Positions 1 to 10,822 of a stretch of 64,000 bases of DNA are shown here, piece after piece. The notes beneath the pieces were generated by a model. That model made no database searches. It was given only the letters and a program-made list of their open reading frames with translations, and was not told the DNA's origin. The position numbers and the translations under genes were made by a program. The DNA comes from CAVVTR01 sp963751245 (GTDB taxonomy: Bacteria > Acidobacteriota > Thermoanaerobaculia > Thermoanaerobaculales > Thermoanaerobaculaceae): contig CAVVTR010000002.1 of NCBI GenBank assembly GCA_963751245.1, positions 186,001-250,000 on the forward strand. Direction: 5' to 3'. The number at the start of each line of letters is the position of its first letter. Positions within the stretch are counted from its first letter, which is position 1.

Positions 1-1
1 G

Positions 2-682
2 TTGCCGCGGCTCATGGAGATCGCCCGCGAGCAGGGCTTCAAGCTGCTCACGGTGCGCGATCTCATCGCCTACCGGATGCGCAACGAGCGCCTCGTGGAG
101 CGCGTGGCGGCGCCGCTGCTGCCCACCCGGTTCGGCGAGTTCCGCGCCTATGCCTACCGGTCCACGGTGACCGACGAGGAGCACGTGGCCCTGGTTCTCG
201 GCGACATCGACCCCGAGGAACCGGTGCTGGTGCGGGTGCACTCACAGTGCCTCACCGGCGACGTGCTGGGGTCGTTGCGCTGCGACTGCGGCGCACAGCT
301 GGAGACCGCCCTGGAACGCATCGCCGCCGAGAAGCGCGGCGTGCTCCTGTACCTGCTTCAGGAGGGCCGGGGGATCGGGCTGGTCAACAAGCTCCGTGCC
401 TACGAGCTGCAGGACGCCGGGGCCGACACCGTCGAGGCCAACGAGCGGCTCGGGCTGCCGGTGGACCAGCGGGAGTACGGGGTGGGCGCGCAGATCCTCC
501 GGGACCTGGGCGTGCGGCGCATGAAGCTGATGACCAACAACCCCAGCAAGTACGTGGCCCTGGGCGGCTACGGCCTGGAGATCGTGGAGCGCGTGCCGCT
601 GGAGGTGCCACCCACCGAGCACACGCGGCGGTACCTGGAGGCCAAGAAGCTCAAGCTCGGCCACCTGCTGCGCATGGTCTGA
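2..682 (+). CDS. ribA: GTP cyclohydrolase II, C-terminal part of RibBA (5' partial)
   Basis: Opens the riboflavin pathway by converting GTP to 2,5-diamino-6-ribosylamino-pyrimidinone phosphate. The first ~35 residues (ending LLTVRDLIAYRMRNERLVER) look like the end of a DHBP synthase (RibB) domain, so the gene probably encodes bifunctional RibBA and starts upstream of the window. The GCHII domain is complete: VRVHSQCLTGDVLGSLRCDC holds the three zinc cysteines, QEGRGIGL is the GTP/active-site loop, and NNPSKY lies near the end. The stop lies inside a 12-bp palindrome shared with the convergent thioesterase. The reading frame runs off the left edge. Confidence 0.93.
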   Translation: MPRLMEIAREQGFKLLTVRDLIAYRMRNERLVERVAAPLLPTRFGEFRAYAYRSTVTDEEHVALVLGDIDPEEPVLVRVHSQCLTGDVLGSLRCDCGAQLETALERIAAEKRGVLLYLLQEGRGIGLVNKLRAYELQDAGADTVEANERLGLPVDQREYGVGAQILRDLGVRRMKLMTNNPSKYVALGGYGLEIVERVPLEVPPTEHTRRYLEAKKLKLGHLLRMV

Positions 683-686
683 GGCC

Positions 687-1121
687 TCAGCACCCCCCGT
701 CCGGCGCCTTGCGCGGACGGACCGCGATGGTGCAGCGGGAGACGCAGACCAGCTCGCCGTCCTCGTCGGTGATGTCGATGGCGTAGACGTGGGTGGAGCG
801 GCCTCGGAACAGTGGCCGGGAGGTGGCCAGCAGAGACCCCTCGACCTTGCGGCGCAGGTGGGTGGCGTTGAGATCCACGCCGGCCACCGTGAAGCGTTCC
901 GGATCCACGCTCATGGCCGCCGCCAGCGACGCCGCGGACTCGGCGAGGAGAGCGGAGATGCCGCCGTGGAGCTGGCCGAGGTGCTGACGGTGGCGCGCGT
1001 CGATATCGAGCCCCACCTGGAGCGCGTCCGGGTCGTAGCTGACGACGCGGATGCCCAGCGGGGCGAATGCCGTTTCGGAGTTGCGCGCCTCCACATAGCG
1101 GATGAACGTCTCACGGTCCAA
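687..1121 (-). CDS. PaaI-type hotdog-fold thioesterase
   Basis: A 144-residue single-domain hotdog protein, probably an acyl-CoA thioesterase. Visible family features are the LGQLHGGISALLAESAAS segment (HGG plus a catalytic acidic residue on the central helix), VDLNATHLRRKVEGSLLA and a C-terminal strand ending in CTIAVR. I chose the TTG start at 1121 because GGGAGAGGG lies just before it and the preceding in-frame residues are low-complexity Arg/Pro/Gly. The reading frame extends to 1304 but that part does not look like protein. A TATGAT box near 1167-1162 on the minus strand could be its -10. It converges on ribA with a 4-bp gap. The acyl substrate is unknown. Confidence 0.85.
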   Translation of the reverse strand: MDRETFIRYVEARNSETAFAPLGIRVVSYDPDALQVGLDIDARHRQHLGQLHGGISALLAESAASLAAAMSVDPERFTVAGVDLNATHLRRKVEGSLLATSRPLFRGRSTHVYAIDITDEDGELVCVSRCTIAVRPRKAPDGGC

Positions 1122-1281
1122 GGCCCTCTCCCTTCGCCGCCACGCCGGTGTACACGGCGTCATCATAACGGCACCACGCAGGGGGCGGCGGCGCCGTATA
1201 CTCTCGGGACACCCCTGACGCCGGCGTGCCGGCGGGCGGCCCGCGCCCGCGCCCCCGGTGCGGGCGTCCGAGAGGACGGCC

Positions 1282-3774
1282 ATGAGCCTGGGCAGCGATC
1301 GCATCCCTCAGGAACGCCCGGAGGAGCGCCGGGCCGATGCAGCGGCGCGACGCTGGCTGTGGCTCGGCCTGGCCTGCTACGGGGCGGTGCTCGTCCTGCT
1401 GCGGCCGGTGACGCCGTTCGAGTGGGACGAAGTGCTGTTCCAGCGGGCCCTCGACCACTACGACGTCCTCCGGCACTCCCCGCATCCTCCGGGCTATCCG
1501 GCCTACGTGGGGGCGGGGAGGGTGGTCCGCTGGGTGGTGGGGGACCCCCACCTGGCGCTCCAGCTCGTGACCATCGCCCTCGCGGTCGCCACCGTGGGCG
1601 CCGTCTGGACGCTCGTGCGCCGGCTGGGAGGCAGCCGCCTGGCGGCGGGGCTCGCCGCGGGGGTGGTGGCCACCATGCCGGGGTTCGCGTTCAACGCCAA
1701 TGTGGGCCTGTCCGACGTCCCGGGAACGGCGGGGGGGATCCTCACGGTGCTCGCTTTCGTGGCCGCCGCGGAGCGTCCCGGCCTCCTGCCCCTGGCCGGG
1801 CTGGCGGCGGCGCTGACCATGGGCATCCGGCCCCAGATCCTCCCCGTGTTCACCCCCGTTGCCGTGTGGGCCATCGTGCGCGCCGTGAAGTCCCGCCGGT
1901 GGTCGAGCCTGGCCGCGGCGACCGCGACCTACGTCATCGTCCTGCTGGCCTGCTGGCTGCCGGCCGTGCTGCTGACCGGCCCCGCCCGCTACGCCGAGGC
2001 CATCCGCCGGCACCTCGCGTACATGAACGCGGTGGAACCCCTGCTCCGCCTCCCGGGCGCCGCCCTGAGCGACGTCTTCCCATCCTGGACCGTCGGACCC
2101 TTCGTGGACTGGCGGTTCGCCGTGCCTCTGTGGGTCCTCATCGTGGCGGGCGCCGTCGTCCTGGTGAGAACGGGCAGGGCCCGGCTGGCCCTGGTGGCCG
2201 GCTCGGCCGGGGGTCTGTACCTCCTCGCCGGCATGTTCTCCATGAACATGACGGCGACGGTCCGCTACGCCCTGCCGGCCATGCCGTACCTGGCCATCCT
2301 CGCCGCCGGAGCGGTGATGGCGCCGGGCCGGGTGGTGCGGCGGTCGGCCGCCCTTCTGGTCGCGCTGTGGGCCGTGGCGGCCGTGGTGTGGGCGGCGCCG
2401 GCCTGGCGGGAGCGGCTGCGGCCGGCCCCGGTCTGGGCGGCGCTCGAGTGGGTCCAGCAGCACTACGACCCGGCGCGGACGCGGATCGTCTTCGACGGAG
2501 CCATGTCCCCCCACGTCAACTACCTGCTCGCCCGCCACGGGTTCTCCGCCGTGTCCATGGAACGGGCCTCGCTGCTGCCCACGGGGAGGGACGCTGGCAA
2601 GGCGACGCTGTACGTCACGCCCCGGCCGGTGGCCGGGGGCGACGTGGTCTTCCAGGACACGGTCCACGAGAAGCGGCTGCTCGAGCTGGCCTGGCACCGC
2701 TACGGAAGCTGCGCGGTGACGGCCATGCCGGGGGGCGACCGCCCCGTGTTCTCCCCGGCCTGGCAGGTGCGCGGGACGAAGTGGCAGCTCTGGCTGACCG
2801 GGATCATCTACCTTCCGGACGGGAGGACGCCGCGCCTGGTCACCCTGAGGGCCGGCACCGCGCCGCTGGAGATCCGGCGCGCCGGGGCGCTCCCGATCCG
2901 TCTCGCCCAGGGACACTCGGTGCAGCTGCCCCTGTTTCCCGGCGAGGCGGGTGAGCTCGTCGTCACGGCGCCTCCGCACTGGCTCACCGTGCTCGACCCT
3001 CCAGTGATCCGCTCGCTGGCGCCGGGGGACTCCGGAGGGCTCCTCTCCGACCGGCTGGTGGTGCCGTTCGGTGACGCGGATGCAGGGGCCGGTGGCGGGC
3101 GACGCGCCGACCTTCTGCTCTACAACCCCCAGGCGCATCCCCTGACGGTGCGAGGGTGGCTGCTGCCCGGCCCGGGCGCCGCGCCGGGCGTCCGGGAGAT
3201 GCGATGGACGCTCGGGTCCGGGAGGGTCCTCACCGTCCCCGGCGTGAGCGTGGCGGGGGGCAAGGGGCCGCTCCCCTATGGGGCGGCGGCGCTCGCGGTG
3301 GAGCCTCCCGCGGCAGGTTGCGCCGGGGGCGGCTGCGCCATCGCGGCGTTCGCCCGCACCTCCCGGAGGGACCCGCAGACCGGCGCCGACCCGCTCGGCG
3401 GCGGCCTGCCGGCGGTGCCGGCGGCGGAAAGCCTCGGCCCCGCCGAGACGGGGACGATCGAGGCACCGGCGGGAGGAGAGCTGATCCGCCTCGGGGCGGT
3501 GGTGTGGTCGTCCGTGCCGGTGGTGCTGGAGGTCAGGCTGCGTCTGGCGGATGGGACGGTGGAGACGGCGAGGCGGACGGTGCCGCCGCTCTCGTGCGCG
3601 GTGGCGACGCTGCAGCGGCCCGCGGAGCAGGCGTGGTTCCGGGTGGTGTCGCGCCCCGGCGCGCGGGTCCTTCCCTGGGGCGCGAGCCGGGCGCGGACGG
3701 AGGGAGGGGAGGTCGTGCTCACCGCCCGCCGCACCGGTGGCGGGGAACCGGAGGGTCCTCCCCGGGAGCGCTGA
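1282..3774 (+). CDS. Large membrane glycosyltransferase-like protein (GT-C fold)
   Basis: An 830-residue protein with about ten hydrophobic segments in the first ~370 residues, then a ~430-residue soluble region probably facing the periplasm. The first loop has FEWDEVLF followed by SPHPPGYP, a pattern typical of lipid-phospho-sugar-dependent GT-C enzymes (GT39/DUF2723-like), where the acidic pair is catalytic or metal-binding. A likely role is transfer of a sugar from a polyprenyl phosphate to protein or glycan. I preferred ATG 1282 over GTG 1258 because AGAGGA precedes it. A TATACT box at 1197-1202 is a possible -10. The C-terminal half has no motif I recognise. Confidence 0.7.
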   Translation: MSLGSDRIPQERPEERRADAAARRWLWLGLACYGAVLVLLRPVTPFEWDEVLFQRALDHYDVLRHSPHPPGYPAYVGAGRVVRWVVGDPHLALQLVTIALAVATVGAVWTLVRRLGGSRLAAGLAAGVVATMPGFAFNANVGLSDVPGTAGGILTVLAFVAAAERPGLLPLAGLAAALTMGIRPQILPVFTPVAVWAIVRAVKSRRWSSLAAATATYVIVLLACWLPAVLLTGPARYAEAIRRHLAYMNAVEPLLRLPGAALSDVFPSWTVGPFVDWRFAVPLWVLIVAGAVVLVRTGRARLALVAGSAGGLYLLAGMFSMNMTATVRYALPAMPYLAILAAGAVMAPGRVVRRSAALLVALWAVAAVVWAAPAWRERLRPAPVWAALEWVQQHYDPARTRIVFDGAMSPHVNYLLARHGFSAVSMERASLLPTGRDAGKATLYVTPRPVAGGDVVFQDTVHEKRLLELAWHRYGSCAVTAMPGGDRPVFSPAWQVRGTKWQLWLTGIIYLPDGRTPRLVTLRAGTAPLEIRRAGALPIRLAQGHSVQLPLFPGEAGELVVTAPPHWLTVLDPPVIRSLAPGDSGGLLSDRLVVPFGDADAGAGGGRRADLLLYNPQAHPLTVRGWLLPGPGAAPGVREMRWTLGSGRVLTVPGVSVAGGKGPLPYGAAALAVEPPAAGCAGGGCAIAAFARTSRRDPQTGADPLGGGLPAVPAAESLGPAETGTIEAPAGGELIRLGAVVWSSVPVVLEVRLRLADGTVETARRTVPPLSCAVATLQRPAEQAWFRVVSRPGARVLPWGASRARTEGGEVVLTARRTGGGEPEGPPRER

Positions 3775-3802
3775 GGCGTCCCGGCCGTTGTACCCTGACG
3801 GC

Positions 3803-4993
3803 ATGACACCCGCGGTCGTTCCCGGCCTGTGCGCCCTGCTCGAGCGGCCCGCGCTGCTGCGCGGCCGGCGCTGGGCGGCCGTGGTCAACCAGGCGGCGGT
3901 GACGCCGGACCTGGTTCCCGCGTGGCGGGCGCTCGCCGCCTCCGGGGCCGGCCTGCCGGTACGCCTGTTCGCCCCCGAGCACGGGCTGTGGGGCGTGGCC
4001 CAGGACATGGAGGCCGTGGGCGAGGAGGTGGATCCTGTTCTCGGTGTGCCCGTGCACTCCCTCTACGGCACCGACGCCTCGACCCTGGCGCCCCCCGCCG
4101 CGTTGCTGGAGGACCTCGACGCGGTGGTCTTCGACCTCCCCGACATCGGCTGCCGCTACTACACCTTCGCCGCGACCCTCGCCCACCTGGCGGCGGCGTG
4201 CACCGGCGCGGGAGTCGAGGTCATCGTGTGCGACCGGCCCAACCCCCTCGGGGGTGTCGTGCTGGAGGGCGGTCCGGTGGCGCCGGGCTTCGCCTCGTTC
4301 GTCTCCGAGCTTCCCACGCCGGTCAGACACGGCCTCACCGTGGGCGAGATCGCCCTGCTGCTGCGCGAGGAGCGCCACCCCGGCCTCATTCTCACCGTGC
4401 TGCCCTGTCAGGGCTGGGAGCGGTGGATGGAGTGGGACGACACGGGACTGCCCTGGGTGGCGCCGTCCCCGAACATGCCGTGGCCGGCCACGGCGGCGAT
4501 CTATCCGGGCGCGTGCCTGGTGGAGGCGACCGCCCTCTCCGAGGGGCGCGGCACCACCCGGCCGTTCCACCTGGTGGGCGCTCCGGGCCTCGACGGCGAG
4601 GCCGTTGCGGCCCGCATGAACGCACTCGCTCCCGCCGGCGTCCGTTTCCGGGCCACCGTGTTCCGGCCGGAGTTCGGGAAGCACGCCGGGCGGAGGTGTC
4701 CGGGGGTGGAGTGGCACGTCACCGACCTCCGGGCGCTGCGCTCGCTGTCTGCGGGCGTGCTGCTCCTGCGCGAGATCCGCGCGCTCGGAGGCGAGGCGTT
4801 CGGGTGGCGGCGCGAGGCGTACGAGTTCGTCGCCGACGTGCCGGCCATCGACCTCCTCACCGGGGACGCCGGGGCCCGCGGCGTGGTCGAGGGCCGGGTC
4901 GAGATGGGGGCGCTGGAGATCTCCTGGGAGAGGCAGTGCGCGGCGTTCAGGGAGCGGCGGCGCAGCGTGCTGCTGTACCCGGACGCACCGTGA
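3803..4993 (+). CDS. DUF1343 family protein, NamZ/YbbC-like exo-muramidase
   Basis: A 396-residue member of the DUF1343 family, whose characterised member in Bacillus (NamZ/YbbC) is an exo-beta-N-acetylmuramidase of peptidoglycan recycling. Family signatures include FAPEHGLWG, VPVHSLYG, VFDLPDIGCRYYTF, CDRPNPLGG, PSPNMPWPATA and EGRGTTRPF. No signal peptide is visible, which suggests cytoplasmic action or unusual export. There is no Shine-Dalgarno; TACCCT lies 6 bases before the ATG, so the message may be leaderless. The downstream HAD gene overlaps its stop (GTGA). Muramic-acid specificity is inferred from the family. Confidence 0.82.
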   Translation: MTPAVVPGLCALLERPALLRGRRWAAVVNQAAVTPDLVPAWRALAASGAGLPVRLFAPEHGLWGVAQDMEAVGEEVDPVLGVPVHSLYGTDASTLAPPAALLEDLDAVVFDLPDIGCRYYTFAATLAHLAAACTGAGVEVIVCDRPNPLGGVVLEGGPVAPGFASFVSELPTPVRHGLTVGEIALLLREERHPGLILTVLPCQGWERWMEWDDTGLPWVAPSPNMPWPATAAIYPGACLVEATALSEGRGTTRPFHLVGAPGLDGEAVAARMNALAPAGVRFRATVFRPEFGKHAGRRCPGVEWHVTDLRALRSLSAGVLLLREIRALGGEAFGWRREAYEFVADVPAIDLLTGDAGARGVVEGRVEMGALEISWERQCAAFRERRRSVLLYPDAP

Positions 4994-5700
4994 GCCCCCT
5001 GGAGCTGCGCCCGGCCGCCGTGCTCTTCGATCTCGACGGCACTCTGGCGGACTCCTTCTCCGCCATCCACGCGGCCCTCGCAGGCGTGCTCGCGGAGGAG
5101 GGCCTGCCTCCCCGCTCCCTGGAGTGGGTGAGGCGGCACGTCGGCAGGGGAGCCGTCGCCCTGGTCAGGGACGCGGTGGAGGAGGGGGCCGCCGAGGACC
5201 GGGTGGCCACGGTGGCCGGGGCCTTCGACGCCCGCTACCGCGCCCTGTACCTGGAGCGGACACCGCCGGTGGCCGGGGCACGCGCCGTCGTGGAGGCGGT
5301 GGCGGCGCGGACCGCCGGGCGGGTGGCGGTGGTCTCGAACAAGTTCTCGTCCCTGTCGCGGGGATGGCTGGAGCGGTGGGGGTTCGCGCCGTCCATTGCG
5401 GCCGTGGTCGGTCCCGACACCTACGGCGTGACCAAGCCCGACCCCGCCACTGTGCGTCCCGTGCTGGCGCGGTTCGGCGTCGCCGCGGCCGACGCGCTGC
5501 TGGTCGGCGACATGACCGTGGACGTCGCGCTGGGGCGGGCGGTGGGCGCGCCCGTGGTGGCCGTGTGCGGAGGCGGCTCGTCGCGGCACGTGCTAGAGGC
5601 CGCGGGGCCCGCCGCAATCCTCGGCGCTCTCGCGGAGCTCCCCGGCTGGCTCGCCGTCCACGGCCGGGGCTGGGAGGGAGCGGCCGCGCGTCCGGGTTAA
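4990..5700 (+). CDS. HAD-superfamily phosphatase (phosphoglycolate phosphatase-like)
   Basis: A 236-residue HAD hydrolase with all four motifs: LFDLDGTLADS (nucleophile Asp near residue 14), VVSNK, KPDPATV and VGDMTVDV. The helical cap inserted after motif I places it with Gph/PGMB-type enzymes, which cleave small phosphate monoesters such as 2-phosphoglycolate. The GTG start overlaps the DUF1343 stop by four bases (GTGA), so the two are probably translationally coupled. Coupling to a putative muramidase would also suit a sugar-phosphate substrate in cell-wall recycling, but this is inference. Confidence 0.85.
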   Translation: MSPLELRPAAVLFDLDGTLADSFSAIHAALAGVLAEEGLPPRSLEWVRRHVGRGAVALVRDAVEEGAAEDRVATVAGAFDARYRALYLERTPPVAGARAVVEAVAARTAGRVAVVSNKFSSLSRGWLERWGFAPSIAAVVGPDTYGVTKPDPATVRPVLARFGVAAADALLVGDMTVDVALGRAVGAPVVAVCGGGSSRHVLEAAGPAAILGALAELPGWLAVHGRGWEGAAARPG

Positions 5701-5723
5701 GATAGCGCCCGGCAGGAGGCGAC

Positions 5724-6044
5724 ATGATCGATCGACCCTCGGAGAAGGAGCAGGAGTACTTCCTGCGGCTCGAGCTGGAGCGGATCAAGAAGCTCCGTGA
5801 CGCACACCGTGCCAGGACGGCCGCGGAGGAGCGGCAGCGGCTCAAGGAGCTCCACTTCATGCACTGCCCCAAGTGCGGCCAGCAGATGGAGCTGACCCAC
5901 CTGGGGGAGATCGAGGTGGAGCTGTGTCCCGACTGCGGCGGCGTGTTCCTGGACGCCGGGGAGCTGGACAAGATCGTGGAGGACCGCCACCGGGAGCACT
6001 TCTCCGGCGCCCTCGGCCGCTTGCGGGCCCTGTGGGGGGCGTGA
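5724..6044 (+). CDS. Small zinc-ribbon (zf-TFIIB-type) protein
   Basis: A 106-residue protein. Residues 1-45 are a highly charged helix, probably coiled coil (EKEQEYFLRLELERIKKL). Next comes one treble-clef zinc ribbon, CPKCGQQM then CPDCGGVFLD, of the zf-TFIIB class (PF13453-like), and a short basic/hydrophobic tail. It is probably a cytoplasmic zinc protein; no function is established for this class. A GGAGG precedes the ATG at the expected spacing. It sits between a phosphatase and ddl on the same strand. Confidence 0.75.
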   Translation: MIDRPSEKEQEYFLRLELERIKKLRDAHRARTAAEERQRLKELHFMHCPKCGQQMELTHLGEIEVELCPDCGGVFLDAGELDKIVEDRHREHFSGALGRLRALWGA

Positions 6045-6074
6045 TGACGGCTCGTGCTTCGGGGACGGCCCGCC

Positions 6075-7208
6075 GTGGGCGCTGAACGGGGGCGCCTCCG
6101 CGTGGCGCTCGTGTTCGGCGGGCGCTCCGGAGAGCACGAGGTGTCGGTGGTGTCGGCCCGCTCCGTGGCCGCGGCGCTGGACCGGGGGAGGTTCGAGGTC
6201 GTGCCGATGGCCGTAGACCGCGGGGGGCGCTGGGCCTCGGCGGAGGTCTCGGCCCGGGTTCTCGGCGGCGGTGGCGCCCGCCCCGACGCCGTCGAGCCCT
6301 TCGAGGGGGTGGCGCGCCTCGACCCGCGCCTGGCGGCAGGTGAGGTCGACGTCGTGCTGCCGATCCTGCACGGGCCGTTCGGCGAGGACGGCACGGTCCA
6401 GGGGATGTGCGAGGTGCTGGACCTGCCCTACGCCGGATGCGGGGTGAGCGGCTGCGCCGTGACCATGGACAAGGTGCTGACGAAGCGGCTCATGCTTGAG
6501 GCGGGGCTGCCCACGCCCTCGTTCGAGGCCGTCACCGCCGCGCAGTGGGAGCAGGACGGTCCGGCCTGCCTCGCCCGATGCCTCGCGCTGCCCATGCCGC
6601 TCTTCGTCAAGCCGGCGCGCTTGGGCTCCTCGGTGGGGATCAGCAAGGTGAAGGCCGGGGACGCGCTGCCCGGAGCGATGGCGGTGGCGCTGGAGTACGA
6701 CGACGCGGTGATCGTCGAGGAAGGGCTCGACGCCCGAGAGATCGAGGTGGCCGTCCTCGACGGCGCCCCGCCGGTGGTCAGCGTCCCGGGCGAGGTGGTG
6801 CCTGGGCGCGAGTTCTACGACTACGCGGACAAGTACCTCGAGGGTGGGAGCCGCCTGATCGCGCCGGCGCCCCTCGAGCCGGAGCAGGAGGCCGGGGTCC
6901 GCCGCCTGGCCCTCGAGGCGTTCCGCGCCACCGGCTGCGAGGGGATGGCCCGGGTCGACTTCCTCCTCGATCGCGGCTCGGGGCGGCTGGCCGTCAACGA
7001 GCTCAACGCCATCCCCGGGTTCACCTCGATCTCCATGTACCCGAGGCTGCTGGCGCTCTCGGGCGTGCCGTTCCCGGAGCTGCTGAACCGGCTCGTCGAC
7101 CTGGCGCTGGAGCGGCACGCGCGCCGCGCCCGGCTGGCCGCCGCGGCCCTCCGCCCTCTCGGCGAGCGCGCCGGCAGTGCCGGGACGGTGGGAGGCCGAG
7201 GGCGATGA
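6075..7208 (+). CDS. ddl: D-alanine--D-alanine ligase
   Basis: An ATP-grasp enzyme that joins two D-alanines for peptidoglycan precursors in the cytoplasm. Diagnostic motifs are FGGRSGEHEVS near the N-terminus, LHGPFGEDGTVQG, MDKVLTK, FVKPARLGSSVGISKV, ARVDFLLD and NELNAIPGFTSISMYP. The length of 377 residues is normal for Ddl. I favour GTG 6075, preceded by GGGGA; GTG 6054 is in frame and possible. The C-terminal ~25 residues are Arg/Ala/Gly-rich. Confidence 0.95.
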   Translation: MGAERGRLRVALVFGGRSGEHEVSVVSARSVAAALDRGRFEVVPMAVDRGGRWASAEVSARVLGGGGARPDAVEPFEGVARLDPRLAAGEVDVVLPILHGPFGEDGTVQGMCEVLDLPYAGCGVSGCAVTMDKVLTKRLMLEAGLPTPSFEAVTAAQWEQDGPACLARCLALPMPLFVKPARLGSSVGISKVKAGDALPGAMAVALEYDDAVIVEEGLDAREIEVAVLDGAPPVVSVPGEVVPGREFYDYADKYLEGGSRLIAPAPLEPEQEAGVRRLALEAFRATGCEGMARVDFLLDRGSGRLAVNELNAIPGFTSISMYPRLLALSGVPFPELLNRLVDLALERHARRARLAAAALRPLGERAGSAGTVGGRGR

Positions 7209-7255
7209 TGGTTGGCAAGAGGTGTAGTCATCATTTATTTACGCGTTTCCTCTCC

Positions 7256-7284
7256 TTGACGGAACGCGGTTCTGTGCGTAGAAT
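7256..7284 (+). promoter_or_regulatory. sigma70-type promoter for maeB
   Basis: TTGACG at 7256-7261 and TAGAAT at 7279-7284 are separated by exactly 17 bp, in a locally AT-richer stretch, about 70 bp before the maeB start. Confidence 0.8.
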
Positions 7285-7351
7285 GCGGTTGTGATTTCTT
7301 TCCCGAGGCCCTCGGGGGAGCCGACCGACGGAATGAAGTGAGGAGGCAGAA

Positions 7352-9625
<2,274 letters not shown>

Positions 9626-9659
9626 CGGTCGCCGACCTCCGCTTGCCGCAGAAGGTCCT

Positions 9660-9688
9660 CGCGGCCCCGGGGCGTCCCCGGGGCCGCG
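9660..9688 (+). terminator. GC-rich hairpin after maeB
   Basis: A perfect 13-bp inverted repeat (9660-9672 with 9676-9688) and a 3-nt loop, 35 bases after the maeB stop, followed by a short pyrimidine run (GCTTTCC). Probably an intrinsic terminator despite the weak T tract. Confidence 0.65.
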
Positions 9689-9730
9689 TGCTTTCCCGGC
9701 CCGCCGTGCCCGCGGCGTGCCCCGGGTTCG

Positions 9731-9759
9731 TTGACACCTCGGGGGCCTCGTCCTAGCAT
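9731..9759 (+). promoter_or_regulatory. sigma70-type promoter for the CsgG-like gene
   Basis: TTGACA at 9731-9736, a 17-bp spacer and TAGCAT at 9754-9759, ending 42 bases before the ATG at 9802. Confidence 0.8.
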
Positions 9760-9801
9760 GAAGAGCCAGACCGTTGGAATCGACCTCGAGGAGGCAAGAC
9801 G

Positions 9802-10725
9802 ATGCGAAAGAGAATTGCGTTGGTTGCTCTGCTGACCATGGCGGCGACCCTGCCGGGCGTCGCCCTCGCCCAGCAGTCCGGGGGCCTGCGGTACTCCATC
9901 ACCGTGACGAAGTTCGAGAACGAGGCCGGGTGGCACGGTCGCTGGGATCTCGGGGACGCCTGGGGCACCGTGCTCACGGACCTCCTCAACCAGACGGGGA
10001 AGTTCATCGTGCTCGGCGAGAAGGACATGCGCCAGGAGGCGATGGCGGAGCAGGACTTCGCCGCCTCCGGCCGCACCGCCGGCGGCAACAAGGCGCCCGT
10101 GACCGGTCAGATGACTCCGGCGCAGCTCCTCGTGAAGGGCGCCATCACCCACGTCCAGGACTCCACCGCGGGCGGCGGCGCGGGTTTGAACATCAAGGGG
10201 TTCCGCATCGGCGGCAAGGGTGGCAAGGGCGAGGTGAACGCGACCATCTACGTGGTCGACTCCACCACCGGGCAGGTGCTGGCGTCGAAGAGCGTGGTCG
10301 GGACCTCCACCCAGAAGGGCATGGCCCTGGGCTACTCCGGCGCCGGCTGGGGCGGCGACGTCAACGGCTTCAAGAAGGACAACGTCGGTAAGGCCGTGGA
10401 GGCTGCGTGCGACGAGGCCGTGAAGTTCATCGTCGGCCAGCTGCCGAAGATCCCTTGGACCGGCACCGTGGTGCTGGTGAAGGGTGACAAGGTGTACGTC
10501 AACCGCGGCAGCCGCGAGGGCGTGGGGGCCGGCCAGGTGTTCGTCGTCGGCAAGGAGGACGTCATCCGCGACCCCGACACCGGCGAGATCCTGGACCGCA
10601 GCATGAACGAGCTGGCCAGGCTCCAGGTGGACCAGGTCCGGGAGAAGCTCTCCATCTGCTCGGTGGTCAAGGGCGACGCCTCGGCGGTCCAGAAGGGCAT
10701 GGCCATCCAGCTCCCCGGGCGCTGA
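9802..10725 (+). CDS. Secreted CsgG/HfaB-family protein
   Basis: A 307-residue protein with a clear signal peptide (MRKRIALVALLTMAATLPGVALA, cleavage near residue 23). There is no lipobox cysteine, whereas CsgG of curli secretion is a lipoprotein. The body resembles the CsgG fold: an N-terminal ITVTKFEN strand, a TDLLNQTGKFIVLGE segment, and ATIYVVDSTTGQVLASKSVVG. A C-terminal ~90 residues (TGTVVLVKGDKVYVNRGSRE) look like a small beta-barrel extension. It may act in outer-membrane export or adhesin assembly, but no curlin gene is nearby. A good GAGGAGG and a consensus promoter are present. The function is inferred from the family only. Confidence 0.72.
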   Translation: MRKRIALVALLTMAATLPGVALAQQSGGLRYSITVTKFENEAGWHGRWDLGDAWGTVLTDLLNQTGKFIVLGEKDMRQEAMAEQDFAASGRTAGGNKAPVTGQMTPAQLLVKGAITHVQDSTAGGGAGLNIKGFRIGGKGGKGEVNATIYVVDSTTGQVLASKSVVGTSTQKGMALGYSGAGWGGDVNGFKKDNVGKAVEAACDEAVKFIVGQLPKIPWTGTVVLVKGDKVYVNRGSREGVGAGQVFVVGKEDVIRDPDTGEILDRSMNELARLQVDQVREKLSICSVVKGDASAVQKGMAIQLPGR

Positions 10726-10784
10726 CGGTGGGGCACCTTCCGCCGCCTCCCCGATCAGCCGACACCGAGCGCACGAAGACCAGC

Positions 10785-10810
10785 GCGGGGCGGACTCCGG
10801 TCCGCCCCGC
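10785..10810 (+). terminator. GC hairpin between two secreted-protein genes
   Basis: A perfect 11-bp inverted repeat (10785-10795 with 10800-10810) and a 4-nt loop, with no T tract after it. It lies just before the ribosome-binding site of the next gene, so it could act as partial terminator, attenuator or mRNA-stability stem. Confidence 0.45.
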
Positions 10811-10822
10811 TGGAGGCGCCGC

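Noticed and set aside
1111..4008. 965-residue minus-strand open frame
   Set aside because: Antisense to the membrane glycosyltransferase; Arg/Pro/Gly/His-rich composition typical of GC-driven shadow frames.
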